Below are positions 33,427 through 41,940 of a stretch of DNA of 64,000 nt, piece after piece; the stretch's first letter is position 1, and every line of letters starts with the position of its first letter. Both the position numbers and the translations under genes were made by a program. Under the pieces are notes generated by a model. The model saw nothing but the letters and a program-made list of their open reading frames with translations. It made no database searches and was not told the origin of the DNA. Origin of the DNA: Lentisphaerota bacterium (GTDB taxonomy: Bacteria > Verrucomicrobiota > Lentisphaeria > Victivallales > Victivallaceae); NCBI GenBank assembly GCA_015061775.1, contig SUVY01000001.1, positions 1 to 64,000 of the forward strand, given 5' to 3'.

Positions 33427-34668
33427 ATGCCGCAATTTGTATATACCGCGATGAATGCCCGCGGAAAAGAGATGAAGGGCAAAATCAACGCCGCCAGCGA
33501 AGAGGCAGCGATTGCAGATCTCAAGGCGAAGGGATTGTTCCCCACCTCCATCAAGGCAGCCGCAGCCGCAGCGACCAAGAAGAAAAAAGGCGGCGGAATG
33601 AACATGGCACTCGGTCCGATCGTTGTCAAGAAAAAAGATTTGACCGTGTTTACCCGTCAGTTGGCAATTCTTCTGGATGCCGGACTCCCGCTTATCCGCA
33701 GTCTGCGTACACTTGAAAAACAGTCCAAAAATGCTTCACTCAAAATAGTTCTCGGACAGACTGCAGATACGGTCGAAGGAGGAGCTACTTTCGCAGAAAG
33801 TCTTGCCCAGAACCCCAAGTCATTCGATAAACTCTATCTCAACATGGTCCGCGCCGGAGAGGCGTCAGGAGCTATGGAAATCATTCTTGACCGTCTGGCA
33901 AGCTTTATGGAAAAGGCGTCAAAAATCGCCGGTAAGGTCAAGTCAGCAATGATTTATCCTATCGTTATTCTGAGTTTGGCAACGCTGGCTCTTATCGGTA
34001 TGATGATCTTTATCGTTCCCAACTTTGCTAAGATCTTCCAGGATCTTCTGGGACCGAAGGAGCCGCTTCCGGCTATCACCCAGGGACTTATATTTGTGTC
34101 CAAGACGCTGGTTTCCGGATGGTACTACTACGTCGGAGGCGTGGTGAGCATATTTGTTATATACAAAATCATCGTCTCCTTCAAGATGGGTAAATGGGGC
34201 AGGGACTGGGTTGTTTACAATATGCCGATTTTCGGAGACCTGGTTTCCAAGACTGCCATCTCCCGTTTCGGACGTACTCTCGGAACTCTGATGAGCAGCG
34301 GTGTGCCTGTGCTCGGTGCTCTTGCGATCGTTCGCGAGACCAGCGGTAATGAGGTCGTAGCAACCGCCATTCAGAAGGTGCATGATGCTGTGCGTGATGG
34401 AGATGGAATCTCCAAGCCGCTCGGCGATACCAAGATTTTTCCTGACATGGTTATTTCTATGGTCGAGGTCGGTGAGGAGACCGGTAAGCTTCCGGAAATG
34501 CTCAACAAGATTGCCGATACCTACGATGAGGAAGTCGATAACGCGGTCAGCGCACTTACCAGTCTGATCGAGCCGTTGATGATCGTTCTGCTGGCAGGTG
34601 TTGTCGGTACGATCGTTATCGCGCTCTTTATGCCTCTTACAACGATTATTACCAAACTTGCGGTGTAA
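33427..34668 (+). CDS. PilC/GspF inner-membrane platform protein
   Basis: A 413-residue polytopic platform protein of pilus or secretion machines. It has two T2SF domains (~68-190 and ~270-395), each beginning with the FTRQLAILLDAGLPLIRSLRTL / FGRTLGTLMSSGVPVLGALAIV pattern, and three transmembrane helices. The N-terminus (PQFVYTAMNARGKEMKGKINAASEEAAIADLKAKG) is the usual PilC beginning. RBS AAGGAG at ~33411. With the two ATPases it forms the cytoplasmic and inner-membrane engine; pilins, prepilin peptidase and secretin are elsewhere. Confidence 0.93.
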   Translation: MPQFVYTAMNARGKEMKGKINAASEEAAIADLKAKGLFPTSIKAAAAAATKKKKGGGMNMALGPIVVKKKDLTVFTRQLAILLDAGLPLIRSLRTLEKQSKNASLKIVLGQTADTVEGGATFAESLAQNPKSFDKLYLNMVRAGEASGAMEIILDRLASFMEKASKIAGKVKSAMIYPIVILSLATLALIGMMIFIVPNFAKIFQDLLGPKEPLPAITQGLIFVSKTLVSGWYYYVGGVVSIFVIYKIIVSFKMGKWGRDWVVYNMPIFGDLVSKTAISRFGRTLGTLMSSGVPVLGALAIVRETSGNEVVATAIQKVHDAVRDGDGISKPLGDTKIFPDMVISMVEVGEETGKLPEMLNKIADTYDEEVDNAVSALTSLIEPLMIVLLAGVVGTIVIALFMPLTTIITKLAV

Positions 34669-34688
34669 GCAAATACTATTTCTCCGTT

Positions 34689-35390
34689 ATGGATACGATA
34701 CTTTGCAACATCGGCAATACGCATACTTCAGCGTGTTTGTGGAACGGTAAAGAGATTAAAAAACTGTTTACCGTTCCCACCGGAGAGTTTTCGCCGGATA
34801 TGCTGGATGCAAATATTCCAGTTGCGGCGGCATGTGTGGTTCCTGCTGTGCGCAAAATGGTCGAATCGCACCGTTCCGATGTTTTTTGGGTGTCATCGGC
34901 GAATTGTTCCGGAAAGTTGGATTTCTCTCTTGTAGATGCGTCAACTCTCGGCGCTGACCGTGTGGCAAATGCTGTGGCTTTGACAGAATACGTTCCGCTT
35001 CCTGCGCTTGTTGTTGATTGCGGAACGGCTATCACCATTGAGATAATCGATCAGAACCGCTGTTTCCGCGGGGGGGCGATCGCCCCGGGCAGGCTGCTTA
35101 TGCGCAAGGCTCTTTTCAACGGAACAGCGCAGCTTCCTGATATTCCGCTGTCGGAAAAAGTTCCTGAGTTTGCAGGCGTCGATACTGTAAGTTCAATGTG
35201 TTTTGGAATAGATCGCGGAGCGGTCGGCATAGTCCGTCAGCTTATTGCCGGATGTTGTGCGCAGTACGGTATACGCCGCTGCGTTGCAACAGGCGGAGAT
35301 GCCGGATTTTTTCTCGATGCGATCCCTGAGCTTGAAAGTGCAGATGAGTTTTTCACGTTTAACGGTATAAGGATTGCTGCCGGAGTTTGA
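34689..35390 (+). CDS. coaX: Type III pantothenate kinase
   Basis: A 233-residue ASKHA-fold kinase that phosphorylates pantothenate in CoA synthesis. Key motifs: the phosphate-1 loop LCNIGNTHTSACLW (residues ~5-18), LGADRVANAVAL, DCGTAITIEIID and RGGAIAPGRLLMRKALFNGTAQLPDI. Length is slightly short for CoaX (~250). It begins 20 bp after pilC and may be transcribed with it, but the functional link is not obvious. Type III kinases are typical of bacteria lacking CoaA. Confidence 0.92.
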   Translation: MDTILCNIGNTHTSACLWNGKEIKKLFTVPTGEFSPDMLDANIPVAAACVVPAVRKMVESHRSDVFWVSSANCSGKLDFSLVDASTLGADRVANAVALTEYVPLPALVVDCGTAITIEIIDQNRCFRGGAIAPGRLLMRKALFNGTAQLPDIPLSEKVPEFAGVDTVSSMCFGIDRGAVGIVRQLIAGCCAQYGIRRCVATGGDAGFFLDAIPELESADEFFTFNGIRIAAGV

Positions 35391-35391
35391 T

Positions 35392-36102
35392 ATGCAGAAG
35401 TTTAAGCTGTTTTTTTTGTTATTTGCAACCGCCGCTGTGTCTGCCGCAGACTATCCTTCAGTTGATCATCTGTGGAAGAGTTTTCAAAAGACCCGCGGAA
35501 GCTCGATTCATGAAAATCGCGTTTTTGTCCGTCCGGATCAGGAAATGCTCAAAGGCAAACGTGTAAACCGGGAAAACAGCAAGCGCCAGCAGGCTAACTT
35601 GCGTTTCCGTGCACGTCGTGAGGTTCGCCGGAATGCTCTGGATTTGCTTTTCCGCGATTTAGTTCCGGGAGAATCTGTCATCGCTCTGCTGGAAAAATAT
35701 GATCTTTTCCATACCCGCTGTTATCAGGCTTGCGCGATAACTTCCCGTTATATATATGTTTTGGAAACAAATGAGGTTGCTTCCAAAGGAGTCTCTTTTT
35801 CCAAATATCCTCTTGACAGCGCACATGTACAAAAGTTTACAGCTATATGTAAAGAGCTCCGCAACTCAGATGGAAGTTGTGAGTTGATAGACTCCAGAAA
35901 TTATCCTGCGTTCCTTTCTGTCAATCTCGGAAAAGGCAAGTGGGAGACAGTTGTTTTCTCTGCGCAGGCGAGTGTTTGGACTAATCCAAACGAGAAACAG
36001 AGATGGTATTTTGATAATGTAAAAAAGATCATGTCGGTCGTTTCTGAGATCGAGCTTGTTTTCAACAGCCGTCAGGTTCCTCCAGTTCCGATCAGAAAAT
36101 GA
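35392..36102 (+). CDS. Secreted protein of unknown function
   Basis: A 236-residue protein with a Sec signal peptide (MQKFKLFFLLFATAAVSAADY, cleavage after VSA). The mature N-terminal part is strongly basic (Lys/Arg-rich between ~35 and 75: RVNRENSKRQQANLRFRARREVRRN). The rest is mixed alpha/beta with FSKYPLDSAHVQKFTAIC and YFDNVKKIMSVVSEIELVFNSRQ. No family recognised. The ATG directly follows the coaX stop (TGATATG). It is followed by the two-component genes, which have their own promoter. Confidence 0.7.
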   Translation: MQKFKLFFLLFATAAVSAADYPSVDHLWKSFQKTRGSSIHENRVFVRPDQEMLKGKRVNRENSKRQQANLRFRARREVRRNALDLLFRDLVPGESVIALLEKYDLFHTRCYQACAITSRYIYVLETNEVASKGVSFSKYPLDSAHVQKFTAICKELRNSDGSCELIDSRNYPAFLSVNLGKGKWETVVFSAQASVWTNPNEKQRWYFDNVKKIMSVVSEIELVFNSRQVPPVPIRK

Positions 36103-36139
36103 GTTGTTGAGTAGATTTGTTTAAATACTGTTAAGATTG

Positions 36140-36168
36140 TTGCAAAACGGTATTTATTGTGCTATTTT
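36140..36168 (+). promoter_or_regulatory. Promoter of the two-component system
   Basis: TTGCAA (36140-36145), 17-bp spacer, TATTTT (36163-36168) preceded by TGC. It lies 68 bp upstream of the response-regulator ATG and makes an in-frame start at 36159 impossible. Confidence 0.6.
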
Positions 36169-36236
36169 ATAGTAGTTTGCCGATTTACAGAATCAGGAGA
36201 TGGTCTTTTTTTATCAGATATTTTCAGGAGTACATT

Positions 36237-36920
36237 ATGTCCGAGCAATACCGCATACTGCTGGTTGAAGATGACGCGACGATTCGCAATCTTACCCGTA
36301 TGCATTTGAACATGAACGGTTTGGAAGAGGTGTATTCTGTTGCTGACGGCGAAAGTGCCTGGAAACTCGCCAAAAGGATACATCCGGATGCCATACTTCT
36401 CGATATAATGCTTCCCGGTGTGGACGGACTTACGCTGCTGAAAAATTTTCGTTCCGAATTGGCATTTCAGGATACGGTCATTATGCTCATCACAGCAAAA
36501 GTCGAGGACGGAGACATCATTGCAGGTCTTGAAGCAGGTGCCGACGATTACATTTTAAAACCGTTCAGCAATCATGTTCTGCTCGCCAGATTGCGCGGTC
36601 ATCTGCGCCGCCGCAGCCAGGATGGGCAGACGGTGTTTTTCGGAAACCTCTGTATGGATGGCGATTCGCGCATTGCCCGTCTTGGCGGAGTAAAAATATC
36701 CCTGACGGCGGATGAGTTTGATACGCTTTTGCTGCTTGCCAGCAATCCCGAAAAGGTTTTTACACGCCGCCAGATAATCGATAACGTCAAAGGCGGAGAT
36801 TACCCTTCGACCGATCGAGTTGTTGATATCCGTATGATGAAATTGCGGCGCAAGCTCGGTGATTGGGCTGAGCATCTGGTGACCGTACGTGGAGTAGGGT
36901 ACAAAGTCACCGGTTTGTGA
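36237..36920 (+). CDS. OmpR/PhoB-family response regulator
   Basis: A 227-residue two-domain regulator. The receiver (~6-120) has the acidic pair EDD, phospho-acceptor Asp in ILLDIMLPGVDGL (~Asp54), Thr in ITAKVEDGD and Lys in YILKPFS. The winged-helix OmpR domain (~130-225) ends with SLTADEFDTLLLLASNPEKVFTRRQIID...DRVVDIRMMKLRRKLGDW...VRGVGYKV. The ATG follows CAGGAG. It pairs with the adjacent histidine kinase, whose gene overlaps by 4 bp. Regulon unknown. Confidence 0.93.
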   Translation: MSEQYRILLVEDDATIRNLTRMHLNMNGLEEVYSVADGESAWKLAKRIHPDAILLDIMLPGVDGLTLLKNFRSELAFQDTVIMLITAKVEDGDIIAGLEAGADDYILKPFSNHVLLARLRGHLRRRSQDGQTVFFGNLCMDGDSRIARLGGVKISLTADEFDTLLLLASNPEKVFTRRQIIDNVKGGDYPSTDRVVDIRMMKLRRKLGDWAEHLVTVRGVGYKVTGL

Positions 36921-38374
36921 TATCCATGCGTACAATACAAATATATTGGTTTTTTCCGCTCTTCGTCGCTGTCCTGGTTGGTGCAGTTGTGGCAGTGATA
37001 GATTTTCAGGTCACAAGTTTTCGCAACTCCTATTTTGCAGCACTTGAACAGGAAATTGGTCTTCGTAATCATCTTTTTGTCGGTGTATGCAAAGCCATGA
37101 TCGAGCAGAAAATGGATCCGAAAAAAATGGATCTCTATTTCCGCAAACAATCAGAAAACCCCTTCATTCTGCGGATAAAAAAAGTCGGAGGTCCGACCGT
37201 CTTTGAAACATCGTCGTCGCCAGACAGTTTCCGTCGTATGCTGCAAGTACAGCGTATCCGGAATATCATGCGCGGTCCTGCACGGGACGAAGTCTTTTTT
37301 GAGTATAACCCATACCACAAAACCTACTTTGCCTACAATGCCATGACGTTTTCCTGCAGCAACAATAAATACGTTTTGATCATGGCAGAGAAATGTGATA
37401 GTGTAACGAGACTTGTGCGTCTTTCTGAGTTTGCGATATATGTGTTCAGTACAATGGGAATCGTGATAGTCGCAGGATTGATAATTTATTTTCTCGCTCA
37501 GGTAAGATCTCCTCTCAAGCGTCTTAAAGTAAGTACCCGCGAAATCGCGTCAGGAAATTTCGATTATCCGGTTTATGTTCCTCGGACAGGAATAGTTAGA
37601 GAGATCGCCATGAGCGTCCGGGATATGGCGGAACATCTCAAAGGGCAGATATTGCAGCTGCGGAGATTTGAGACGCAGCGCAGAGAGTTTTTTGGAGCTA
37701 TATCCCACGCAATGAAAACTCCGCTTACCGGAATCCTCTCTGCAGTTGAAGGCATCGAGCAGGGTGCATTGGAAAACCCTGAATATCGCAAGGAGTGCAT
37801 AAATGCGCTCAAACTTCAATCTGGAAGATTATCGGAGCTGCTTCATGAGTTTCTTGCACTGAATACCATCGAAATGCTTGAGTCCAAGAAAGAACGTGAT
37901 TTTACGCCTGCATATCTTGCTGATATCCTGTACGAAGCAACCGAAGGATTTTTTCACAACAAGAACTGTCCGGAGTTTATTTTTGAAACAGGGGAGTATG
38001 AGGAAAAGGAGATATGCGTAAATCAGAAATTGCTGGTACAGGCATTTGAAAATCTTTTTTACAATGCGATCCTGCATGGAGGTGCAACGCGTATATCTGT
38101 CAGGGTTTCTGTGTCAGGCGGCAAATCTGCTCTTACCATAGATGTATGTGATAACGGAACAGGAATTCCTGTCAGCGACAGAGAGAAGGTTTTTGAGCGT
38201 TTTTACAGTTCACTTAAATCAAAAAACAATCCGGTTCCCGGCAACGGTCTCGGACTTGTCATCGTCAGGCGCGTGATAGAGCTGCACGGCGGTACGATCG
38301 CGGTAGTAGATGGTTACGGAGAGTGGAAAACAGTTTTCCGTATCATACTGCCTGTTTCCTCTGAAGATATTTGA
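36917..38374 (+). CDS. Sensor histidine kinase, HAMP-containing
   Basis: A ~482-485-residue membrane kinase: TM1 (~9-30), a periplasmic sensor of ~120 residues with no recognised domain, TM2 (~165-190), HAMP (RSPLKRLKVSTREIASGNFDYPV), the H box FGAISHAMKTPLTGILSAVEG and an ATPase domain with N box (NLFYNAILHGG), G1 DNGTGIP and G2 GNGLGLVIVRRV. The GTG at 36917 overlaps the regulator stop (GTGA); the ATG at 36926 is an alternative start. In the H box, Ala-Met occupies the place of the more usual Glu-Leu/Phe after the His. Confidence 0.9.
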   Translation: MISMRTIQIYWFFPLFVAVLVGAVVAVIDFQVTSFRNSYFAALEQEIGLRNHLFVGVCKAMIEQKMDPKKMDLYFRKQSENPFILRIKKVGGPTVFETSSSPDSFRRMLQVQRIRNIMRGPARDEVFFEYNPYHKTYFAYNAMTFSCSNNKYVLIMAEKCDSVTRLVRLSEFAIYVFSTMGIVIVAGLIIYFLAQVRSPLKRLKVSTREIASGNFDYPVYVPRTGIVREIAMSVRDMAEHLKGQILQLRRFETQRREFFGAISHAMKTPLTGILSAVEGIEQGALENPEYRKECINALKLQSGRLSELLHEFLALNTIEMLESKKERDFTPAYLADILYEATEGFFHNKNCPEFIFETGEYEEKEICVNQKLLVQAFENLFYNAILHGGATRISVRVSVSGGKSALTIDVCDNGTGIPVSDREKVFERFYSSLKSKNNPVPGNGLGLVIVRRVIELHGGTIAVVDGYGEWKTVFRIILPVSSEDI

Positions 38375-38389
38375 GGACAACATGCAAAA

Positions 38390-38426
38390 AAAATCCGGAA
38401 TACCATCAGGTAATTCCGGATTTTTT
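38390..38426. terminator. Bidirectional intrinsic terminator
   Basis: AATCCGGAAT / taccatcagg / TAATTCCGGATT forms a ~10-bp stem flanked by an A-run on the left and TTTTTT on the right. It lies between the convergent kinase and oxidoreductase genes. Confidence 0.85.
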
Positions 38427-38449
38427 GTATCGCAAAGTTTTTTTACAGA

Positions 38450-39526
38450 TCAGTCGGCCTTGGGGAAGGGAACGTTGTTCTGTTCGTAAACCTGCTGCAT
38501 TACAGCGATGCGGCGACGGATGTCTTCAGGTTTGATTTCCTGAGGTTTGCCTTCGCGGATAGCTGCGTACAGAGTGTCGTAAAGCTTTTTCACCGGTGCG
38601 GGAGCGGGAGCAGCGCCAGCTCCGCTGTCTGCGGCGGCTTCAGGTTCCCAGGTCTCGGTGATGTACTCGAGTTTCTCTGAGCAGTAAACTCTGCCTTCGA
38701 GAGGAACGATATCGAGTTTTTTCTCAGGATACTTGCTCCAATCAACGTATTTCCACTCAAGTTTCTTGGTGTTTCCTTTGAGGGTACCGGCGGTACCGCA
38801 AACCAGCCAGCGGTCAACGGGCAGGGCGGTGGTTGCAGAAATGATAAGCTCGATCTGCGGAGACTTATCTCCGTAAATGGTGACGTTGAATTCATCTTCA
38901 GCGTCTCCGCTTGAGAGGCTGTTTCTGATGAAGGAGCAGACTTTGGGCTCTTCTTTGGTGCCGAAAAGTTCAAGACCGTGGTCAAAGAGGTGCGGACCGT
39001 TATTGTAAAGCTGGCCGCCTCCGAATGCGCGGCTGGTCTGCCAGTCCCAGCGGCGGGTGAAGCCGCTCCAGGCGATACGGATATATTTGATTTCTCCGAG
39101 CACTCCGCTTTTGCAGATCTCGAGGACTTTCTGGAAGTCCTCTTCGTAGCGTCTCTGCTGGAAGGGCTGCAGGATCTTATTGTTGCGTTTAGCGGCGGCA
39201 ATCATTGCATCAACGTCATCGGTGTTGTATCCGAAGGGTTTTTCGCAGAGGACGTGTTTGCCGGCATCGAGAGCCTTGATGGCATATTTTGCATGGCTGA
39301 AGTTGTAAGTTGCGACGATGACGAGTTCGACATCTTTATCTGCGAGAAGCTCTTCAGCTGTGGCGTAAGCTTTTGCGTCCGGAAACTCTTCATGTGTACG
39401 ACGCTCCGGGATCTCGTCACAAATAGCGACGATGTTGAAACGGTCGCGCATTTTGGTTATTCCGCTTGCGTGGATTCCGCATCCGCTTCTTCCGAAACCA
39501 ATGACACCTACTTTAATGGGTTCCAT
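38450..39526 (-). CDS. Gfo/Idh/MocA-family oxidoreductase
   Basis: A 358-residue NAD(P)-dependent dehydrogenase of the sugar/inositol family. The Rossmann motif GVIGFGRSGCGIHASG is at residues ~7-22, and CEKPFGYN holds the conserved EKP lysine (~94-101). A C-terminal alpha/beta substrate domain follows. An Ala/Pro-rich stretch (SGAGAAPAPAPVKKL, ~300-315) is inserted late in the fold and looks like a low-complexity linker. It lies 22 bp after the TIM-barrel epimerase gene, a common pairing in sugar and inositol catabolism. Substrate unknown. Confidence 0.88.
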   Translation of the reverse strand: MEPIKVGVIGFGRSGCGIHASGITKMRDRFNIVAICDEIPERRTHEEFPDAKAYATAEELLADKDVELVIVATYNFSHAKYAIKALDAGKHVLCEKPFGYNTDDVDAMIAAAKRNNKILQPFQQRRYEEDFQKVLEICKSGVLGEIKYIRIAWSGFTRRWDWQTSRAFGGGQLYNNGPHLFDHGLELFGTKEEPKVCSFIRNSLSSGDAEDEFNVTIYGDKSPQIELIISATTALPVDRWLVCGTAGTLKGNTKKLEWKYVDWSKYPEKKLDIVPLEGRVYCSEKLEYITETWEPEAAADSGAGAAPAPAPVKKLYDTLYAAIREGKPQEIKPEDIRRRIAVMQQVYEQNNVPFPKAD

Positions 39527-39548
39527 GATAGTGTACTCCTTGTTTATA

Positions 39549-40289
39549 TCAGTAGAGATTGCGTATGTTTTCGATGGACTTTTTGGTGCACTCTACGGCA
39601 TCAGGACCTTCGTATTCGACAACCGCAGAAATGATGTGCTCCATCTCTTTGAATTTCGCGAGAGTTTCCGGAAGTTCGAGAGCACCTTCTCCGACGATGG
39701 AGTCAACGTGTTTGCCGTTGCGGCTCCAGGTAAAGTCTTTGAAGTGGATTCCGTACATGCGGTCACCGAAGAGCTCCATCCATTGGACGGGATTTTCTTT
39801 CTCAGTATGAATGCACCAGGCAGTATCAAGGCAGAGACCGATGCGGTTGGAAAATTTGCTGTAAACGTATTTCATGATGGTAGAGTTTCCGAGCCAGTTG
39901 TATCCGCCGTGGTTGTGGACAGCGGTGGGGATGGAATACTCTTCGCTGAATTTTTCCATGATGCTGAAAGTGGTTTCCCACTCTTCAGGGTTGCAGCTGA
40001 AGCTTACCAGAGGAACGTTGGCAAGTTTTGCGAATTCAAAAAAACGTCTGTTCCAAGCCTCATCCGGCTTTGCCATGACGACGCCGAGACCGGAAATAGC
40101 AACTCCGTTGTCATTGTAGTCAGATGCGATCTTGTCCCAAGTTTCGGGTTTGTCGTAGTCGATGTGGGTACCGGACAAATCAGCGGTGATACCGCAGCAC
40201 TCTCTGATCGCCTTTGCACACTCGGCATTGTCTTTTATTTCGCGGAAAGAGAAGGTCTTTACGCCGATAAATTTCTGCAAGTCAAACAT
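39549..40289 (-). CDS. Sugar phosphate isomerase/epimerase-like TIM-barrel protein
   Basis: A 246-residue AP-endonuclease-2/xylose-isomerase-like TIM barrel (IolE/IolI class). Metal-ligand-type motifs are visible: AVHNHGGYNWLG (His-x-His), GLCLDTAWCIH, YGIHFKDFTW and AVVEYEG near the C-terminus. It follows its own promoter and precedes a Gfo/Idh/MocA gene, suggesting a small sugar or polyol catabolic unit. The RBS GAGG lies just upstream of the ATG. Substrate unknown. Confidence 0.83.
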   Translation of the reverse strand: MFDLQKFIGVKTFSFREIKDNAECAKAIRECCGITADLSGTHIDYDKPETWDKIASDYNDNGVAISGLGVVMAKPDEAWNRRFFEFAKLANVPLVSFSCNPEEWETTFSIMEKFSEEYSIPTAVHNHGGYNWLGNSTIMKYVYSKFSNRIGLCLDTAWCIHTEKENPVQWMELFGDRMYGIHFKDFTWSRNGKHVDSIVGEGALELPETLAKFKEMEHIISAVVEYEGPDAVECTKKSIENIRNLY

Positions 40290-40343
40290 TTTTTCCTCCT
40301 GTTGTTATTTTCAGGTGTTTAAAATTTTTCTGTACCTTGTTAT

Positions 40344-40372
40344 AATATAGCAGTTTTTTTCAAAAATGTCGT
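40344..40372 (-). promoter_or_regulatory. Promoter of the epimerase-oxidoreductase pair
   Basis: Minus strand: ACGACA (-35, four of six matches), 17-bp spacer, TGC-TATATT (-10 at 40349-40344). It lies in the 115-bp gap after the AraC gene; the predicted leader is ~48 nt. Confidence 0.55.
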
Positions 40373-40404
40373 TCAAACTCAAATCAAAAACGTATAAAAT
40401 CCGC

Positions 40405-41151
40405 TCAAATGCTGCTTGGGGTAACATTTGTTTCGTTCTTGAATACAGTGGCGAAATGCTGTGGAGAAGAGAATCCTGTCAGATAGGCAGCTTCGCTTAT
40501 GGAAAGCCCTTTTTCCAACATTTTTCTTGCAGCGTTTATTCTGAGAATACGGTATTTTCTCATGACAGATACGTTGAAGTGTTTTTGGAACGCGCGTTCA
40601 AGTCCAGCTCTGGATATTCCAACAAGCCTTGCAATGTCGTCGAGTTTCAGCGGAGTTTCCAAGTTTGACATCATAAGTTGTTCTGCTACGTAACACGCCT
40701 TGTAAGAGCCGTCATCAAGGTAGGAAAATGCGCTGAAGTCTATGTCAAACATTTCGGCGGCAAGATAATTGAAACGCATTTCAACGATGCTGGATGGTTC
40801 AATTTTTCCAGCAATCGCATTGGCGAGTTTATCTGCTGTGGCATACTGATAGTCATCCATCTTCATATAACGGATATTTTCAGTGAGGGTAATTTCGTCA
40901 TTGAAAATAGAGATGATGGCTCTTCCTGAGTCGGAGAGACACTCAAGACTCCGGAGTTTTCCAGGAGCGATAATTATCGCATCACGGTCTTTGAGGATAA
41001 AATTGTCTTCATCGCAATGGTATGATACCTCTCCTTCGAGCACCGCATAAAACTGGCAGTTGTCGTGACGGTGCGGAGCAAAGCTCAGACCTTTGTGAAG
41101 TTCTGTCACGTGCATGTGCTGAATATTGAACAGACTTTTGGAATCACTCAT
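40405..41151 (-). CDS. AraC-family regulator with cupin sensor
   Basis: A 248-residue regulator. The N-terminal cupin/AraC ligand domain (LSFAPHRHDNCQFYAVLEGEVSYHCDEDNFILKDRDAIIIAPGKLRSLE, ~20-70) is followed by a C-terminal double HTH (LKLDDIARLVGISRAGLERAFQKHFNVSVMRKYRILRINAARKML and ISEAAYLTGFSSPQHFATVFKNETNVTPSSI). It probably senses a sugar. It sits directly before the epimerase/oxidoreductase pair on the same strand and may control that promoter, although its stop abuts an upstream operon. No operator was identified. Confidence 0.88.
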   Translation of the reverse strand: MSDSKSLFNIQHMHVTELHKGLSFAPHRHDNCQFYAVLEGEVSYHCDEDNFILKDRDAIIIAPGKLRSLECLSDSGRAIISIFNDEITLTENIRYMKMDDYQYATADKLANAIAGKIEPSSIVEMRFNYLAAEMFDIDFSAFSYLDDGSYKACYVAEQLMMSNLETPLKLDDIARLVGISRAGLERAFQKHFNVSVMRKYRILRINAARKMLEKGLSISEAAYLTGFSSPQHFATVFKNETNVTPSSI

Positions 41152-41940
41152 TTATTTGCAAATGCTCCATGATCGTCCGTTTTTGCCTTTCACCAGTTGA
41201 AGCGGTGTTTGAAAAACGGTACTGAGTTTGTTTTCGTCCAGCAGGAACTCGGTTTTCCCTTCGGCGAAAATTTTTCCTTGAGACAGCAGAATACCATATT
41301 GGAACAGCGGAGTTATATCCTCTGTCCTCTGAGTTATATAAATTATAGTAAGGTTTTGATTGTTTGCCGACAGAACATCCAGTTCTTCCAGCAGTTTCTC
41401 CCGTCCCGCCGGGTCAAGAAAAACACAGGGTTCGTCAAGAATCAGCAGTTCCGGAGAATTTATCAGAGCTCTTGCGATAAGAACTCTGATCTGCTCTCCG
41501 CTTGACAGCGTATTGTAAGTGCGGTCAGCCAGAGTGCGAATGGAAAATTTTTCCATCTCCTGATTTGCAATCAAAATTTCTTCATCTGACGGTTCCCGGA
41601 AGAGACCGATAGAGGAGTCGAATCCAGATAGAATGATGTCTTTGACCGTCGTTCCGGTAAATCCAAACTCATTGAGCAGCGGACTTGCTGCTCCGATGTG
41701 GCGACGCATTTCTCTTATGTCGCTTTCTCCGAAACGTCTGCCGAGTATCTCTACATCTCCTCCGTAAGCCGGATAGAGGTGTCCGAGCAGCAGTTTGACA
41801 AAAGTTGTTTTACCGGAGCCATTTGGTCCCAGGATAAAAGTGTGTCTTCCCTGCGGAATATCCAGATTTATTCCGTGCAGGATCTCTTTGCCGTCGCGGA
41901 AAACGCAAACGTCGGAAAGTTTTATGACACAATCATTCAT
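41152..41940 (-). CDS. Stand-alone ABC ATPase (ModF/YlmA-like)
   Basis: A 262-residue single ATPase domain: Walker A GPNGSGKTT (~37-45), signature LSSGEQIRVLIARALI, Walker B LLILDEPCVFLD and switch IYITQRTEDI, in which Gln replaces the usual His. The protein resembles ModF/YlmA-type ATPases, which have no adjacent permease. No permease is near, so partner and role are unknown. It overlaps the tyrA stop by 4 bp and abuts the AraC gene. Confidence 0.83.
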   Translation of the reverse strand: MNDCVIKLSDVCVFRDGKEILHGINLDIPQGRHTFILGPNGSGKTTFVKLLLGHLYPAYGGDVEILGRRFGESDIREMRRHIGAASPLLNEFGFTGTTVKDIILSGFDSSIGLFREPSDEEILIANQEMEKFSIRTLADRTYNTLSSGEQIRVLIARALINSPELLILDEPCVFLDPAGREKLLEELDVLSANNQNLTIIYITQRTEDITPLFQYGILLSQGKIFAEGKTEFLLDENKLSTVFQTPLQLVKGKNGRSWSICK

